This document shows positions 21,757 through 35,102 of a stretch of 64,000 bases of DNA, piece after piece. The notes under the pieces were generated by a model, which was not told the DNA's origin, ran no database searches, and saw only the letters and a list, made by a program, of their open reading frames with translations. The stretch is from Polyodon spathula (Eukaryota; Chordata; Actinopteri; Acipenseriformes; Polyodontidae), in NCBI RefSeq assembly GCF_017654505.1, contig NC_054548.1, positions 35,891,570 to 35,955,569 on the forward strand, given 5' to 3'. A program made the position numbers and the translations under genes. Each line of letters starts with the position of its first letter. Positions within the stretch are counted from its first letter, which is position 1.

Positions 21757-22290
21757 TGTGGCAGAGCAGGAGCCCTGCGCACAAAGAGGGGTTTTTCTGT
21801 AAATGTATACTGTAAATAGTGTGTATTTATCGTAATTAATTATTTAAGTTCCTGATGCTTCTGGGAGGGCCTGCCTGCTGTGTGTGATTACCAGGTGTGG
21901 AATCTAATCAGCTGGTAGGTGTGTTCCAGCATGTCAGGTATAAAAAGGTTCAATTTATTCACATCAGGCCTGCTGCAAAACCAAAGTCAAATGGGTTCAA
22001 GAAGCTGAAACTGGCTAACGTCTATGTGTATGTGTGTGTGCGTGCGTGTGTGTGTGTATGCGTGTGTGTGTGTTTGTGCGTGCGTGTGTGTTTGTGCGTG
22101 CGTGTGATTGTGAGTGCGTGTGCACGTGTGTGCGTGCATGTGTGTGTGTGTGTGTGTGTGTTAGAGAGTGAGAGAGCAGACAGCCAGGCAAGTAACTGGA
22201 GTTGGTTTATTATTGAACAGAGAAGATTAGTTCAGAGATTGTAGATTCCACCAAAGTTTTTGTACACTGTACTCTGTGCTCTACAATTGC
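21757..22290 (+). mobile_element. LTR-like fragment
   Basis: It begins TGTGGCAGAGCAGGAG, almost the same first bases as the LTR at 63243 (TGTGGCAGAGCAAAGC). It has a TATA-like GGTATAAAAAGG near 21940 and then a TG-rich microsatellite. I could not define its right end. It may be a solo LTR of a related family. Confidence 0.4.
22025..22161. repeat. Imperfect (TG)n/(TGCG)n microsatellite
   Basis: A TG array with frequent CGTGCG variants, about 137 bp long. Confidence 0.95.
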
Positions 22291-22325
22291 TGGTAGTATC
22301 ACGTGAGCTGATTAGTGTGTTGATA

Positions 22326-23139
22326 CAGTAGTCTCTGCATATAGGAACACCTCCTAAGAGAACATTTCGTCTAAAGGAAAACCCTTGTGGTGAAACACAT
22401 TTTTCCCAGTGTAAATGCTCCGGCTAAAGGAACAGGAACTTCTCTTAAAAGAACACCTTGGCACCAATAGCGATTCATTCACAAGGGATACAGTGCTGTT
22501 TTGTAACCTGATAACTCATCATGATCAAACCTAAATTAAAATGGTTTATTCAGTCTTTTCAAGAGCGACAAAAGTGTCTTGAGGCACACTTATTGGTTTA
22601 TTAAATCTTTCCAAAACCGCCATCATATCATTTGCCTCCTTGTGTATTGTGATTTTCACAAGTGCACCTTATTGCTACAAAATGGCATGTAAACGAAACA
22701 GTGAAATGCACTGCTGTTTCTCTTGCTGCAAAAAGTTAGAAATTGTTCTAGATCTTGAAATAAAAATTGAATCAGACACAAGTCGGCAAGCAATGTGGTG
22801 TTTCCTGTTCTGGTGAGTTGCTTCACCATTCTGTTAAATAATGTGCATGACTTGCATATTGTTCCTGCATTTTTTAACGTGTGTAGGGGTGCTGTGTTAA
22901 TTTAGTTTGACAGTTAGTTTATTAACATTAGTTTGTCTGCTACTTTAATATTATAGTTTATTAACATACACTTGCCTAATGTTCTAATGTTGATGCACAT
23001 GCGTCATGACAAGTGATACATATTTATTTTTTTATTGATCCATATTGTGTCTGGTGGCTAACTCTGTCTAGATAACACTTCGGCTATAAGAACACTTTGC
23101 TTGCTTCCTGAGGGGTGTTCTCCTAGCCAGAGACTACTG
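22326..23139 (+). mobile_element. pogo/Tigger-type DNA transposon remnant (MITE), copy 1
   Basis: The ends are inverted repeats: CAGTAGTCTCTGCATATAGG on the left, and the reverse complement of CCTAGCCAGAGACTACTG on the right. Both are flanked by TA, the target duplication of this superfamily. Inside, an ATG at 22684 opens a short peptide (MACKRN..., KKLEIVLDLE) resembling the start of a CENP-B-like DNA-binding domain of pogo transposases. It then stops, so the element is an internally deleted derivative of an autonomous parent. A second copy lies at 45566-46312. Confidence 0.8.
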
Positions 23140-23992
23140 TATGTAAAGAAATCCTTTTCACCTGCAGAGCGTATCAACGTCAACCTCCATCTCGATCTCC
23201 TGCCTGTCAGTCAGCAGAGAATGCATGCACCTACACAGCAGACAACTACCCTGTCACAAGCATTACTACCCTGTATCTTTCTAAACAAGGCATTTAGGTG
23301 AGCTCCCTAATAAAAGTTGAATCTCAAAACAATAATTGTGTGAATATAGTGATTGCTACAGATGTGTATAATGGTATTTAAAACAGGATTACTTTATCCA
23401 CCTTTTTAAATATCCACCCTTACTCTGGTCCCATTAAAGTTGGATGTACAGTGGACTATATATATATATATTAACCTACAGGAAAGGTCAACATTGTGGC
23501 TTGCAGGCAGTGGCAATTCTGTTTTGCTGCCGCGGTGGTAGGTTGAATTGACTGCACCCATATTGCTATCCGGGCACCCGTTCTGGTTGTCCTGTTCTAT
23601 CAGGATTCCAGTTGGAATAGTGGGAAATTTGAATAGCTATTCCATGCCATGTAAACAGGATATTCCGAATGAATCCATCCATATTCTGGATACCTGTATT
23701 CCGAAAACGTCATACCGAATACCCACTTAGTATTAGGATACAATCAAAATACTAGCCATTCTAGACACCTTATTCATAAAAATAAGGTTTTTTTTTTCTA
23801 GACACATGAGTCGTCGTTTTATAATCTATAATATATAAGACAACAGCTTGTGTGCCCAACAAAGCCTTTGCAAAAACTGTGCACATATGAATATTGGGTT
23901 AGTACTTGTTGGTGACCCCAAAAGGTTGCCGACTATGCAATAGCTTCCTATTTTTTTAAAAAGTTTTTTAGTAGATCAACTAGAACAATACC

Positions 23993-23994
<2 letters not shown>

Positions 23995-24077
<83 letters not shown>
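23995..24077. repeat. Compound (TG)n(TA)n microsatellite
   Basis: TG to about 24042, then TA with one G interruption. Confidence 0.97.
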
Positions 24078-24082
24078 AATAA

Positions 24083-24730
24083 AATGTATTATCCTTTATT
24101 TAACTAGGTAGTCACATTGAGATTAAAACCTCTTTTACGAGTGAGACTAGCCAAGCAGGTAGCAGCAAGTCAATCGGACAACAAAAACAAATACACAATA
24201 AAATAGAATTAAGACACAGGCAAATCACATTTAAAACAATAACGAAAATACACAAAAGTAGTAACTATTTAAAACAATTACAACTCTCAGTCATGAAATC
24301 ATGCAGTTTACTCTTAAATTGCAATAAAGATATCTGGGTCTGCAGCTTTAGTTTGGACTGGAACTCATTCCAGGACCATGGGGCAAAATAAGCAAAGGAT
24401 CCTTTATCAGCCTCAGTATGCACATTTGGGATTTTAAAATGCAAAAAAAGAATGAGGTCTGAGGCTATGGTTACTATGGGAAGCTATAAGGTATTAATTT
24501 AAATAAGAGGGTAATTTACATTGAATAGCCTTATATACCAGAATATACCAGTGCTTCAACCTGTGTAAAGCCAAAGAAGTCCAGTTTATCAAATCGTATA
24601 ATATACAATGATTATTAAGAGTATTAAGCTTGTATTTGTAATATACCTCAATGCTGCATTATAGTGAGTTCAGTTTACCTAAAGCTGATGGTGATGCAAA
24701 CCTATATACTGCATCACCATAGTCAATTTG
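24083..24730 (-). mobile_element. LINE 3' fragment (L2/CR1-like), minus strand
   Basis: Read on the minus strand it gives the C-terminus of a LINE reverse transcriptase: DYGDAVYRFASPSALGKLNS near 24720-24660, then FAPWSWNEFQSKLQLQTQ and SKLHDFMTE near 24370-24290, with stops between them. The 3'UTR follows and ends in TTAAATAAAGGATAATACAT near 24083. This is a 5'-truncated, decayed insertion of a different family from the element at 24-3904. Confidence 0.8.
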
Positions 24731-27042
24731 TCAAATAGAGTATTCCCATGCCCAACAGACGAGTGTGGAAACATGCACTCACCTCTGTCCAGCACACTGC
24801 CTTCCTTCTGTACCTTTAATACGTGTGATGCAAATGTTTTCAAGTTCGACATTCAATATGCACATAGCGTAATCAGATTTGAATTGGGTGAAAGCCCTAA
24901 TTCGTCTGAATATACCAATATCTGCATGATAATTGCGATGCGCTATTTCCAATACTGCGCATTGCTGGCTCAAATAGTGTCAGAGTAACATAAAAAAAAT
25001 GTCATAATGAAATAATCCATTCCAACGACACTCAAAACCTTACAAACTGGGCTTAATCATGATGTTCAAATGAGTTAGTGGAATGAATAACATAACGCAT
25101 TTCTGTGTATTGTGTATATACAAATGCTTGATTGATGTTTATTTTGCAGGTGAATGTAACATTTACAAATCAGAGAGTGTGCTACCACAGTAGACTTTGT
25201 CATGGCACGACTTATATAAAGAAAAATCATTCAGAAAAAAAACAAAAAACAGACAGTATCCAAAGAAACCTATATAGTATTTCCTTGTGATACAATACTG
25301 TCCGTATTCAATAAAACAGTGGCGTTATCAGTTCATTAATTTGAAAACTCGGCACCTAGCTATGGAGCCAATTAAGTGTTTGAATGGTCCGTATGTATGT
25401 GTGCACAATATATTGTCTGGTCTCGTCTGCTGTCATATCGCTACATACTGTGGCAACACCAATGATAGCAGCTTGTCGGGGCAATGCCTTTACTAAGGGT
25501 GACTGTCCATCATTCTGCATTCTCGCTTGGCTGTTGTGTGCAGTTGCTATATTGGTAGTGAATGCACAGATGGTTTTGCAAGGCACAAACAGATTTGCGA
25601 ATTGCTCAAAACACTGCTATATTCCAATGTCTCGCAACTGCTTTGTGCCGTTTAGGAATATCTCTCATTTTCAGGCACAAATTTAACGAGGGGATTGAGC
25701 GAAGATTGAAGATCAGGCCCCTGGTGTTCTAAAGCTGATCGCAGAATGAAAGTGCCATTTTTCTCATTAAATTTGTCATAATGCAATGAAGCATTTAAAA
25801 TAAAAATGTATGCTAAACTTCTGAATTTTGTTTGATGTTATTCAGCATTGCTGTCTATGTAGAAAAGTATGCTACTTTTGAATTGTGTTTTATGTTATTC
25901 TGCGTTCCAGCCTATCATATGAGGATTCCAGTACCATAGCGAGGCGTACATGTATCAACACAATTAACAAGTACTGTACTTTGGAATCGATATTGCAAAA
26001 CACTTAATTTTCTGCTTACTCTCAAGAAATATATGAAGGTCATACGGAGAATCCCTCATGACAGCCCTCTTGCGTTAATATAAAAATGAAGTTCCGCTCT
26101 CGCTCAGCCCTTGATATATCCCTGTCAGGAGGAATCCGCAGACAGACAGCACCTGTCCGGCCACACTGGTCTTGTGTGTCTTTATTTTGTGTTGCCTTTG
26201 CCCGTTTCAGTAGGTTTCATGTTAGTTTTGAAGTGGTAAGCACATTGAATTTCTTACAAAGATAACTTTGTGAGATCAATTTTGATAGTCTCATCTCCAG
26301 CTTGATACATGTTAAACCCAACCCAATCCAATGTAACAGGCATACATTTCAAAACTTCAGACAATGAGGACATGACATATTTTTATTAACAGTTTAATGA
26401 TTAAAAACCAAACAAAACCACAGTTCCTCCAACCAGGGGCAAGCTGATTAAAAGTGCTAGCATGTCCCAGGTCTATACGGGAACCAATTGAAACATATTC
26501 CTGAGATGCAAAAACTCCACTGCATGTGAAAGCGTGCTAGCCTACATTTATTTAACAAGCTTTTTTTATTTCAGTAAAATTAATACTTACAGAAGTTAGT
26601 AATGAAAATTGTGAACAAGTGTGGAATGTTAAAATGTCTAGTTTCCATTACTTGTTTGAACATACTAATACATGTACAGTCTTTCAAATGGAAGAGCTTT
26701 AATAAAAAATAAAAAAAAGACATTATATGTGCTGCTGAATATCATGCAACCAGTTTTTACTCTTTAAACACCAGACAATCAAAATGCAGTAACACTGTTT
26801 GTTTTTTTTCCACAGGAAAACACATTTGCTATAACAAATCTTTCCATCTGAAGCCTGTACTCAAAATATTAGAACAAAATTTAATGGTGTTGCTAGAATT
26901 AAATTAGATATATTTATAAATATTTTTTTGTACACATTAGCTTAAAGAAAAACATTGTATACTCATTATAGTTTATTCTTTAAAATAAAAGTGGGGATAA
27001 ATAAAACGTGTGTGGCTTCTTCAAATAGCTATGTTCATTTTA
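24731..27042. other. Unassigned non-coding DNA
   Basis: No gene, terminal repeats or recognisable transposon protein was seen. Short open frames here look like chance. Confidence 0.5.
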
Positions 27043-27050
27043 CTCTACAC

Positions 27051-29423
27051 CAGGGGTCTCAAACTCAATTTACAAGCGGGCCAATTTCGACCCTGAAATC
27101 CTAATGTAGGGCCAATGACATGACGAAAGATGGTATTGGTTAAAAAAATAAATAAATAAAAAATAAAATCTTCTTTCATAAAGTATTACACTGAACTGTC
27201 ATAGTTTTTTACAATTTGGGTTTGTCAAAGATTTTTAGTATTTGCCAGACACCTGGCAACGCTTCAGTTCTGTCAGTCTGTTGATGTTTGGCCTCAGTGA
27301 CTGAGTAGTTGATACCTTCAGGATTGCAGCAAGGTGTGTATCAGATAATTTTGTTCTGTATTTTTGACTTGTTTATATTCATAGTGGAAAAAAAGTTTCT
27401 CGCAAATGTATGTGATGGCGAACAGAACCTGTTTTTTCTGAAGCTTTTGCAAAGCTGTGGGAAAGATGGTGGTAGCTGCTTGAAGAGCTGTGTGACATCT
27501 CCTTGGGCTTCCTTGAATTTATTCTTCAGAGGTGTGTTGCATTGAAGATCAATGAGCTCCATCTGTAAATCACTTGGTTCTGTTTCCACATCAACTAAAA
27601 ATGGATCAGCAAAGAACTGGAAGCTTACTCTTTGCTTTCTGAAATCTGCAAACCGCAGATCACATTCTTCCAAAAGCATGTCAAGTTTAGCAGCGTATTC
27701 AGCACCACTGAACTGCATTTCAATGTCCAGCTCTTCCAGAAGTGACTTGCATGATGGGAAATGAGTGTGATTACTCTGAGAAATCTGTTTTTTCCAGTTT
27801 TAATTTAGCTGTGAATGCTTTCACATCATCAAACACTGTTGTCACAAGCTGACCAGAATCTTGTAGCTTCAGGTTAGGTTATTCAACTCTTGGGTGATAT
27901 CAACAAGAAAAGCAAGATCCACCATCCATTTTGTGTCGTCAAACTCTGACAGAGGCATATTAATCTCCTTCATGAAACTTTTCACCTCTGTTTTTAACTT
28001 AAAGAATCTCTTTAAAACAGTGCCCCTGCTTAGCCAACACACCTCTGTGAAGTACAGCAAGTCACCATATTTGGATTCAATTTCCTCCAAGAAAGCCCGA
28101 AACTGTCTGTGCTGAAAGCCCCTGGAGTGAATGTAGTTCACACATTTTACAGCAACGGGCATAAAGTTGTTGAGCTTCAAATATTTACTGCACAGTGCCT
28201 GCTGGTGAATGATAGAGTGTAATGCTACTGGTTGCTCTGCGTTTTGTTCTTCCATCTTTTTTTGCACAAGCACTACCAGCCTGTTCTTTTTCCCAATCAT
28301 TGCTGTGGCTCCATCTGTTGTTAAGCCTGCTAGAGCTGTTGCTCTAACGCACATTGTAGACAAGCTTAGCAGTTCGTCCGTGACTTTAAAGTTAATATCA
28401 ACACCTCTCACAATTATTGCCAGCTGCGCACTATCAACCAAATCAGAGCTTCTCCTCAAGATCTTTAGAAAGCTCAGCAACATGCTCTGCTACTGTATTT
28501 GCAGACTGGCTAATATTGCTAAAAATGTTTCCCCTGTCAGGACATACGACCTCAGACACTTTGATTATACAGTCTTTAATAAATTCACCATCAGAGAACA
28601 GCTTCCCAGACTTAGCAATCATTTCACTCACCACATAACTTACCAAAACTGCTGACTCTGACTCTTTTTTCACTTTCTAAAAAAGCTGTTCCTGCAACAC
28701 TAATCCTTTCTTTACCTGCAAAGCTGTCTTCTCTCTCTCCTCCCCGATATTTATGATACTGCCCTGCATGCTTTGTTGTTTCGGGCCGTTTAATATTGTA
28801 CTCTTTTAAAACGGCAACTCTTTCCTTGCAAATCAAACATGTCGCACTCTGTACTCCACAAAAAAATAATCAACCGTCCACTTTTCTTGAAATTGCCTGT
28901 GTTCGTGGTCAATTTTTCTTTTAGACTGAGACATTTCTTTGCTCATTTATGTTTGTTGGGGATCCCTGTACAATATATTTTCGAGTGACTGCTACGATGA
29001 GTAGTCTCAGTGCCACTCATTTTTTTTGTACTGATGCTGACTCAACAGAGAAAAAAAAAAGTTTAGATCGGATCAATGATCTTTTGTCAATTGTTATGGC
29101 ACAAAATGTTGGACTTTCACTGTCACCAAGCTGCCAGTTCAGTTGCTCCTTCCAAACACATGTCGGTCTGTCTGGTTTCTTATCTCTGCTGTAAACCAGG
29201 ACTATGTCAATTTACTGTAGCTAATGCGACAGTTCTTAAAGTGGTAGCAACGTTTTGCAACAGAACTAACCATAAACAATGCACAACATCGCCTACACAC
29301 GTTTTACAACTATACTCGAGTTTTACGCATGCAGCTCCATGCAGGCCAGATTAAATTATTTTTGTGTAACTATTTAGTGGGCCGGATTGCAGCGCTGTGC
29401 AGGCCGCGAGTTTGAGACCCCTG
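27051..29423 (-). mobile_element. hAT DNA transposon with perfect ends and 8-bp target duplication
   Basis: The element has 16-bp terminal inverted repeats: CAGGGGTCTCAAACTC at the left and its exact complement, GAGTTTGAGACCCCTG, at the right. It is flanked on both sides by the 8-bp duplication CTCTACAC (27043-27050 and 29424-29431). An 8-bp duplication and CAGGG-type ends are hallmarks of hAT. Transposase remnants lie on the minus strand inside. The length is about 2.37 kb. Confidence 0.97.
27341..28860 (-). pseudogene. hAT transposase remnant (ZBED5/GTF2IRD2-like lineage)
   Basis: Reading right to left, there is a zinc-finger-like start near 28840 (MICKERVAVLKEYNIKRPE, TKHAGQYHK), then AKSGKLFSDGEFIKDCI, and a long frame at 28483-27869 with TALAGLTTDGATAMIGKKN, HQQALCSKYLKLNN, EVCWLSRGTVLKRFF and DLAFLVDITQELN. 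A final frame is at 27718-27341. This order is typical of the hAT lineage from which the vertebrate GTF2IRD2 and ZBED5 transposase domains derive. At least three frame breaks and missing C-terminal parts make it inactive. Confidence 0.88.
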
Positions 29424-29431
29424 CTCTACAC

Positions 29432-32400
29432 CAAAATATTCTAATAGCAATTCATTAAGTTTGAAAGGAGACATTTTAACACTAGACACACAGACACTTC
29501 ACACAAAAAAAATAATCGTAAACTACCTAATAAGTATGATTCAGTAGGAAAAAGGTGCAGAATGTTTGACTGTATCAACACTAAAATGTTTTTACTGCTT
29601 TGAAATAACTTTTGGGGTGAACAGTTTATTTTGCATTTCAGGGCCAACTATTCAACGTGCCATCAATATTGTTTACTGCAAACACAGAGGCAATCGTTGT
29701 GATTGTTTTTTTGAAGGTGCTTGATAGATTTTGATATATTCATTGACGTTGCTGTTGTAGAGAAGAGGATTCTAAACAAACAGAGGTCAATGGTCCTGTT
29801 TTAGTGCCAATGAAAAAGGTCATTGGGTGTTTTCCCAATTTCTTTAGTCTGTGTTTTTTGATATCCCATGAATGAATGTACATGGTTTTGTACCTTTTTT
29901 TCCATACTTCCAGATATTATTGGACTTTACAAGGTAACATGATCAGTACAGTTTGAAAAAAGCATATAGTCATGTTTATTCAGGGACAGTTCTGCAGTGT
30001 TTGTTTTGAAATCATACCAAGACAACATTATTGTTCTGTGTTTTTGGCAAACAAGTAGTTCTATTGTTAGGAACTTTAAAGATCAATAAGTAAAGAGGGG
30101 ACATTGCTGTTCAGATTACTTTTCCTTCTAATAGCTTTGCATCCCTAAAGGCTTGGGCACACGAGCAACTTTGTTTATGACCACAAGACCGCCTTTTGTT
30201 GCTTTGTAATTACTGACTTGCAGTGAACGAGGTGCCAACATTCTGGCAATGTGAACCAATCATTATTCATTTTATACGTGATGTGAATAAAACTTAAATT
30301 GAAGAAAAGTCGCTGCTGATGATTTAATACTGACGATTTTAGATGAAGAAAATGTTAGGCACCCATTGTAAGGCTTTTTAAACAACCAAATGACAGACTT
30401 CTCCAAAGGCTTCAACAGCCAATCAGGGATGGTTTTATTAAATTATAGCCAATACAGCAAGTTTAAAAACTAAAATAAATTTTGGTGATCACCAGTACAA
30501 AGCTTACTAGAAATCACACTAGATAGTCCAAAATTTTCATTAACCCCAAAACAAATTAACTAAATATTGACTGTAGTGAAATATTCATAGGAGAAACTTC
30601 AGAGATGACTCCCCAATTAAAAGGCATTTCACTAAAACCCCGAGCCAATAGACATGCTTGTTTATATGCAGTGCAGCATTTCACTATCTAAGGTTTTGAT
30701 TCCAGTATACCTTGGCTTTAGAACGCAGGCATTACCGGATAGCATACTAAATTGCTTTACATAACTAAGAAAGCTTAGAAAAAATATATTTTTACAGAAG
30801 ATGTTCTTCACACTGATTCTAGTAAAGAATCTGATGTAGAGAAGCCTGCGCACCTGTCAAAGAATTTGGTGTAAAATCTAAATCTGATCCTAGTTCCTGA
30901 GGGTTGTGGCTACCATTGGTAATGTTACAGTATTTTAGGTTGGAGAGCACTAAATTACACTTATGGGGACTTGTTTTCTAAAAGAAAATAACATTTTCAT
31001 TCAAAACAAGGTAATCGTATTGTATACTTCACCTTAGAGTAAAAACACTGTAATCTTCATACTTTTAGCATTTTAGAAAGGCGTAGCACTGCTTACCCTT
31101 TTGAGGTCAGTCAGACCTCAAAAGGGTAGAATTTACACAGTTGTCAAAGGGTTAAACATGAATTTGTTATAAACATAGGGAAAAAAAAAAAAAAAAAAAA
31201 AAAAAACATTTTTTCTTATATAAATTAAAATGTAGAAAAACCAAAACATAATACTATAGAATCAGCTGCAGTATTTGTCACATTGTCTTAGTACCATGAT
31301 TTATTAAGTTGTTTTATTTACCAGGATTAATCACAAGACAGGTGCTTCATTCTAATGGTGAGGTAGAAGGGTAACTGCATCTTCATTTCAAATAGCCTCA
31401 CCTGCTCATAACATCAAATTATGCTTTCATATTCAGAATAATGGGAGTTACTGACACTGTGTTCTGAATATAAAAAAAAAAACATAAACGCAAATTTACT
31501 ATGTGACATTAACATCAGATATGATTGGCTTGTATTGAGTGTGTTGCCAGCAAAATAGAACAGTGTCCTAAACTGGGAAACAGGTTGCTGACTGTTATCG
31601 CGTTGTTGACAGCATGTTGACCAACATAGTCACAAAAGGCAGCATGCTGGAAACAAGTGTCCCACTTGTTGATGTAAACAGAAGTTGCTTGTATGACAAC
31701 GCCTTCATTGCAATCAAGTTCTATGTTGACAGTTGGAGATAGCTTTTTGTATTGACAGCGTTGGAATTTTTAGAACATGTCATTTCTGTTTCACCCACTA
31801 TTTGGAAGTGATCCCAATCACGCTGCTTGACCAGGGTTTAATAATTTCCACCTGATCTAATGCAGCAGCATTTACAAGCATGACCAGGGGATATTAATGC
31901 TCTTTATGGTAATACCCTCCTTCAAAAAAACAAGAGCTTAAGACTTGAATGAATTTGCAGAACAGTTGAAACAAACAAATCAACAACGACTCTGTATTAC
32001 TACATTTTAGTACCTACACAGTATGTACATGCCTTCGAAAAAAATTGCATTTTTATATATGAGCAATGACAAATGATAGATAAATTGAAAATATGTATAG
32101 ATTATTTTCAATAGATAAATTGGCTAATATACAAATTTAGGGTTTGAGAGATTCAAAGTCTAACATCAATTTTCACTATTAACCACATGTAGCAGACATA
32201 ATATACAGCGTTATTAACAAGGGAGCTCACTCATTATATAAAGAAAAAAAAAAGTGTTTTTCAAATGTTTTGTTCCATGTGGATATGGAATATTTTGCTA
32301 GTCAATTCTCGGTGTACAGCAGTATTTATTAACTGGCCTGAAACAGGACAGCAAATTTAAAAAAATCTCATTTCACAGCCTAATCCTGAGGCAGTATGTG

Positions 32401-33389
32401 GGCTGGTAGCTTAATACTGTTTCTCGTTATAATTTTGTGCTTCCAGTTTTTATCAAATTAAGACAAGAAAAACCTATAACTAAACAGTGCTGGAATATAC
32501 AGACATAAAAAGTAAATAGTTATTAAGATGCAATTCATAATAGAAGGCTCGTTGTAGATTGTGCTTTTTGGTGCCCAAATAGTCACATCTCCTTTAACAC
32601 ATGGTTTTCTGTGAGCTTAAATTGATAAACACTACTTGGAGCTTTAATGTAACATGCTATCATATAAACTATAATACAGTTAACTAGTTTCAAATGCTGA
32701 TCAGATGACAAGTCCCAAAATCTTAAGCAACAATGCTTGTCCTCTAATCCTAACAATCTTTGAACTATTACTATCTTACTTTACTAATCAAATATTTTAC
32801 TTTGTTCTCATATATGTGTACCTCTATAAACCCTTATGTCAAATAAAACAGCCCATGTCTGTTTCATGGCTTTTTAAAACTGGTTTGTTGACAAAAAATG
32901 TTTCTAAGAGAAAAAGACACATGAGGACCTTCATCTCTTAACCGTCCAAGCTTTTTTTTTCATTAATGTTTTTAACTCATTTGTAAGTGACAGATGAATG
33001 TGAAGTCTAATTCACAAATCTACAATCTGTCAGCATTAAATATGTTGCTTATAACATCACATATTGCTCCCTGAAAAAAAAAAAAAAAATCTACATTTAA
33101 AACATAAATTAACCCATCAAAGTTAAACATATGTCTGTATATGTATGCACTGTGTAAGTAAATTGACTATATCTAACTCAGAGGCTCTTGTTATACAGAA
33201 AAGATTTAAATAAAAAAGGCGATGTCTTCAGCAGCTGGTTGCTTGTAAAAAACGACTATTAACGGTGGTGTGCAGGATAAGAAAAAAAAAATTCTACCGG
33301 GGCACAATCAGTAATTATAGAAGTATGGGCATTGTTAATTGTCGTTTTTCACTAGCAACCACTCCAGTAAGCATAAATGGAGCCCTTAT
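29432..33389 (-). other. cadm2: Presumed cadm2 3'UTR and downstream flank
   Basis: This stretch lies directly downstream, on the minus strand, of the cadm2 stop codon. It contains no other gene that I recognise. The true poly(A) site cannot be placed. It holds an A tract at 31183-31206 and a strong hairpin at 31094-31128. How much of it is transcribed is inference. Confidence 0.45.
31094..31128. repeat. Perfect 15-bp inverted repeat with 5-base loop
   Basis: TACCCTTTTGAGGTC is followed by AGTCA and then the exact reverse complement GACCTCAAAAGGGTA. If transcribed from either strand it would form a stable hairpin. It is not a terminator of a known gene. Confidence 0.92.
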
Positions 33390-33508
33390 CTAAATAAAAT
33401 ACTCTTTTTTTTCATCTGCATTGGCTTGGTTGCCTTCTGCATTGATGATGGCTGTGTCTGCATCTGGGGCATCTTCTGCACCTTTTGCTTCGTTTGTTAA
33501 ATATGTTC
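33390..33508 (-). CDS. cadm2: cadm2 last coding exon: cytoplasmic tail
   Basis: cadm2 encodes a neuronal immunoglobulin-family adhesion protein (SynCAM2, nectin-like) that spans the membrane once and joins cells, for example at synapses and axon-glia contacts. This exon gives [19 protein letters not shown], then IINAEGNQ and ends EKKEYFI and TAG. The first part is the protein 4.1-binding (FERM-binding) region just inside the membrane, and EYFI is the class II PDZ ligand. [14 protein letters not shown] is the CADM2 version; as I recall it, CADM1 has TYFTHEAKGADDAA and CADM3 TYLTHEAKGSDDAP. The acceptor TTGTTTGCAG ends at 33509 and the exon begins in phase 1, matching the previous exon. It codes for 38 residues after the split Gly codon and appears intact. 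Confidence 0.96.
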
Positions 33509-35102
33509 CTGCAAACAAGAAGATGACCTCAATAAGTAACCATAACTCAATCAAAAGTATTTTTCCATACAACCTTCAGAAACAGTGCTACTCTATGTAA
33601 TGATGTTACCAATATTAATTACAAGAGTATTAAAAAAAATAGAAGATATTTATTAAACATTAACATGAACGAGCTAGCTATTTTTCCTCAATAGATCACT
33701 TTCATCTGCTATATTATTTTCACCCTCTTGAACTCTATACAGCAATGCTTGACTGGCCTTACAAAGTGGATTTTTTCCTTATTTTTTAAAAACACACTTT
33801 TTTATTGTTATTATGAAAAATGGAAATATATTACTTAAATAACTCAAATGAACTTAAATAACAAAACAACAATGTGTTTACAATTGTAGCATTATAACAA
33901 TATAAATTACAAAATACTATACATTATTTTGCAATGGCAACATTATATAAATTTAAATAACATACTCTTTTTTTTTTTTTTTGCAGCAGCATTATAAGTG
34001 CCACAAAGTCATTGTGCAGTCTGAAATTGAAAATGTCTGCTCTAGATTTCAAAGCAGACACCCTTCAAACTTACCAATGCTAACGTATTTATCTAGTACA
34101 TATACATCAGAAAACTTGTGTTGCATATTTTCAATTATGTCATATACAGGGTGAGTAGAAAGTAAGTTTACTACATTAATGCACCATATTACTGATGTGT
34201 AAACGTACTTCCTATCTTCCACAGTTTCGGGTACGAGTGTGTATCGTTGTTATACTGTATGCATTATCTGTGAAGTATACTTCAGCAGAATAAAATTGGT
34301 CGTTTTGACCAGTACCAATCTTTACAAGGTTTCCTTACAATCCTTTCTAACATCAACAAAGAAATAAGTGCCCTCATCTCATTCTCTAGTAGGCATCCAT
34401 TTTTTACTCGCCGAATGTGGAAGTCCATTTTTTACTGCTTATCTATGGATAGGCCGGGCTGTCAAGCACATTTCTTAGGGACCGCTTCCATCTGCCAGCG
34501 AAAAACCAAACTGCAGTCTATAGTAGCATATATTCTGCCTATTGATTTAGTGTAGCACGTCAAAAAGACATGATAAACTTTGCTGCTGCACATATAAACC
34601 CCCTCCACGCTATTCTCACGAGACTGATGAATTTGGACTTGCTTGCGCTCCATGTGGAAATCGGAGGATAAGAAGCTGGGTGGTTAAAGGAATACCAATA
34701 TATTAACTAAAGAAGAATCAGTTTAGTAGAAGAAGCAGCTAAAGCCCCCAGTCCATCTGCGTGTATTTATCTGTACCAATACTTGTTGTAGAAGATGATC
34801 TTCCACCTTCAGACCATGTAAGACTACAACTTCTGCTGTGTACAATGAGCCTCCAAGGAATCTTGACAACCTGAAGGCAATTATCAATCATCTTTATGTC
34901 CTCAACCTTATAGTAGCAGTGTACTGTAGCAACAACAGAGCAGAGTACAATTCAGCATCTCCTTCATGGAATAGGTTCCTTTTATTTTGTCTGTGGGGGC
35001 AGCCTTTGCCCTGAACGTACAATTAATTAAAATATGCAGGGATTAAAGCTCTACATATAAAAATGTCAGCCAATAGGAATTACAATTTGATTGAAAACAT
35101 AC

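Noticed and set aside
21897..22244. Val-Cys repeat open frame
   Set aside because: It is the translation of a TG microsatellite.
22025..24077. Tandem TG arrays as a CRISPR-like or telomeric array
   Set aside because: Simple dinucleotide repeats without spacers; ordinary vertebrate microsatellites.
25384..25686. 100-residue plus-strand open frame
   Set aside because: It overlaps an opposite open frame, has no known motif and lies in sequence with no other sign of coding.
34140..34260. ACAGGGTGAGTAGAAAGTAAG as a possible mariner end
   Set aside because: I found no inverse partner or transposase text nearby, so it is not annotated as an element.
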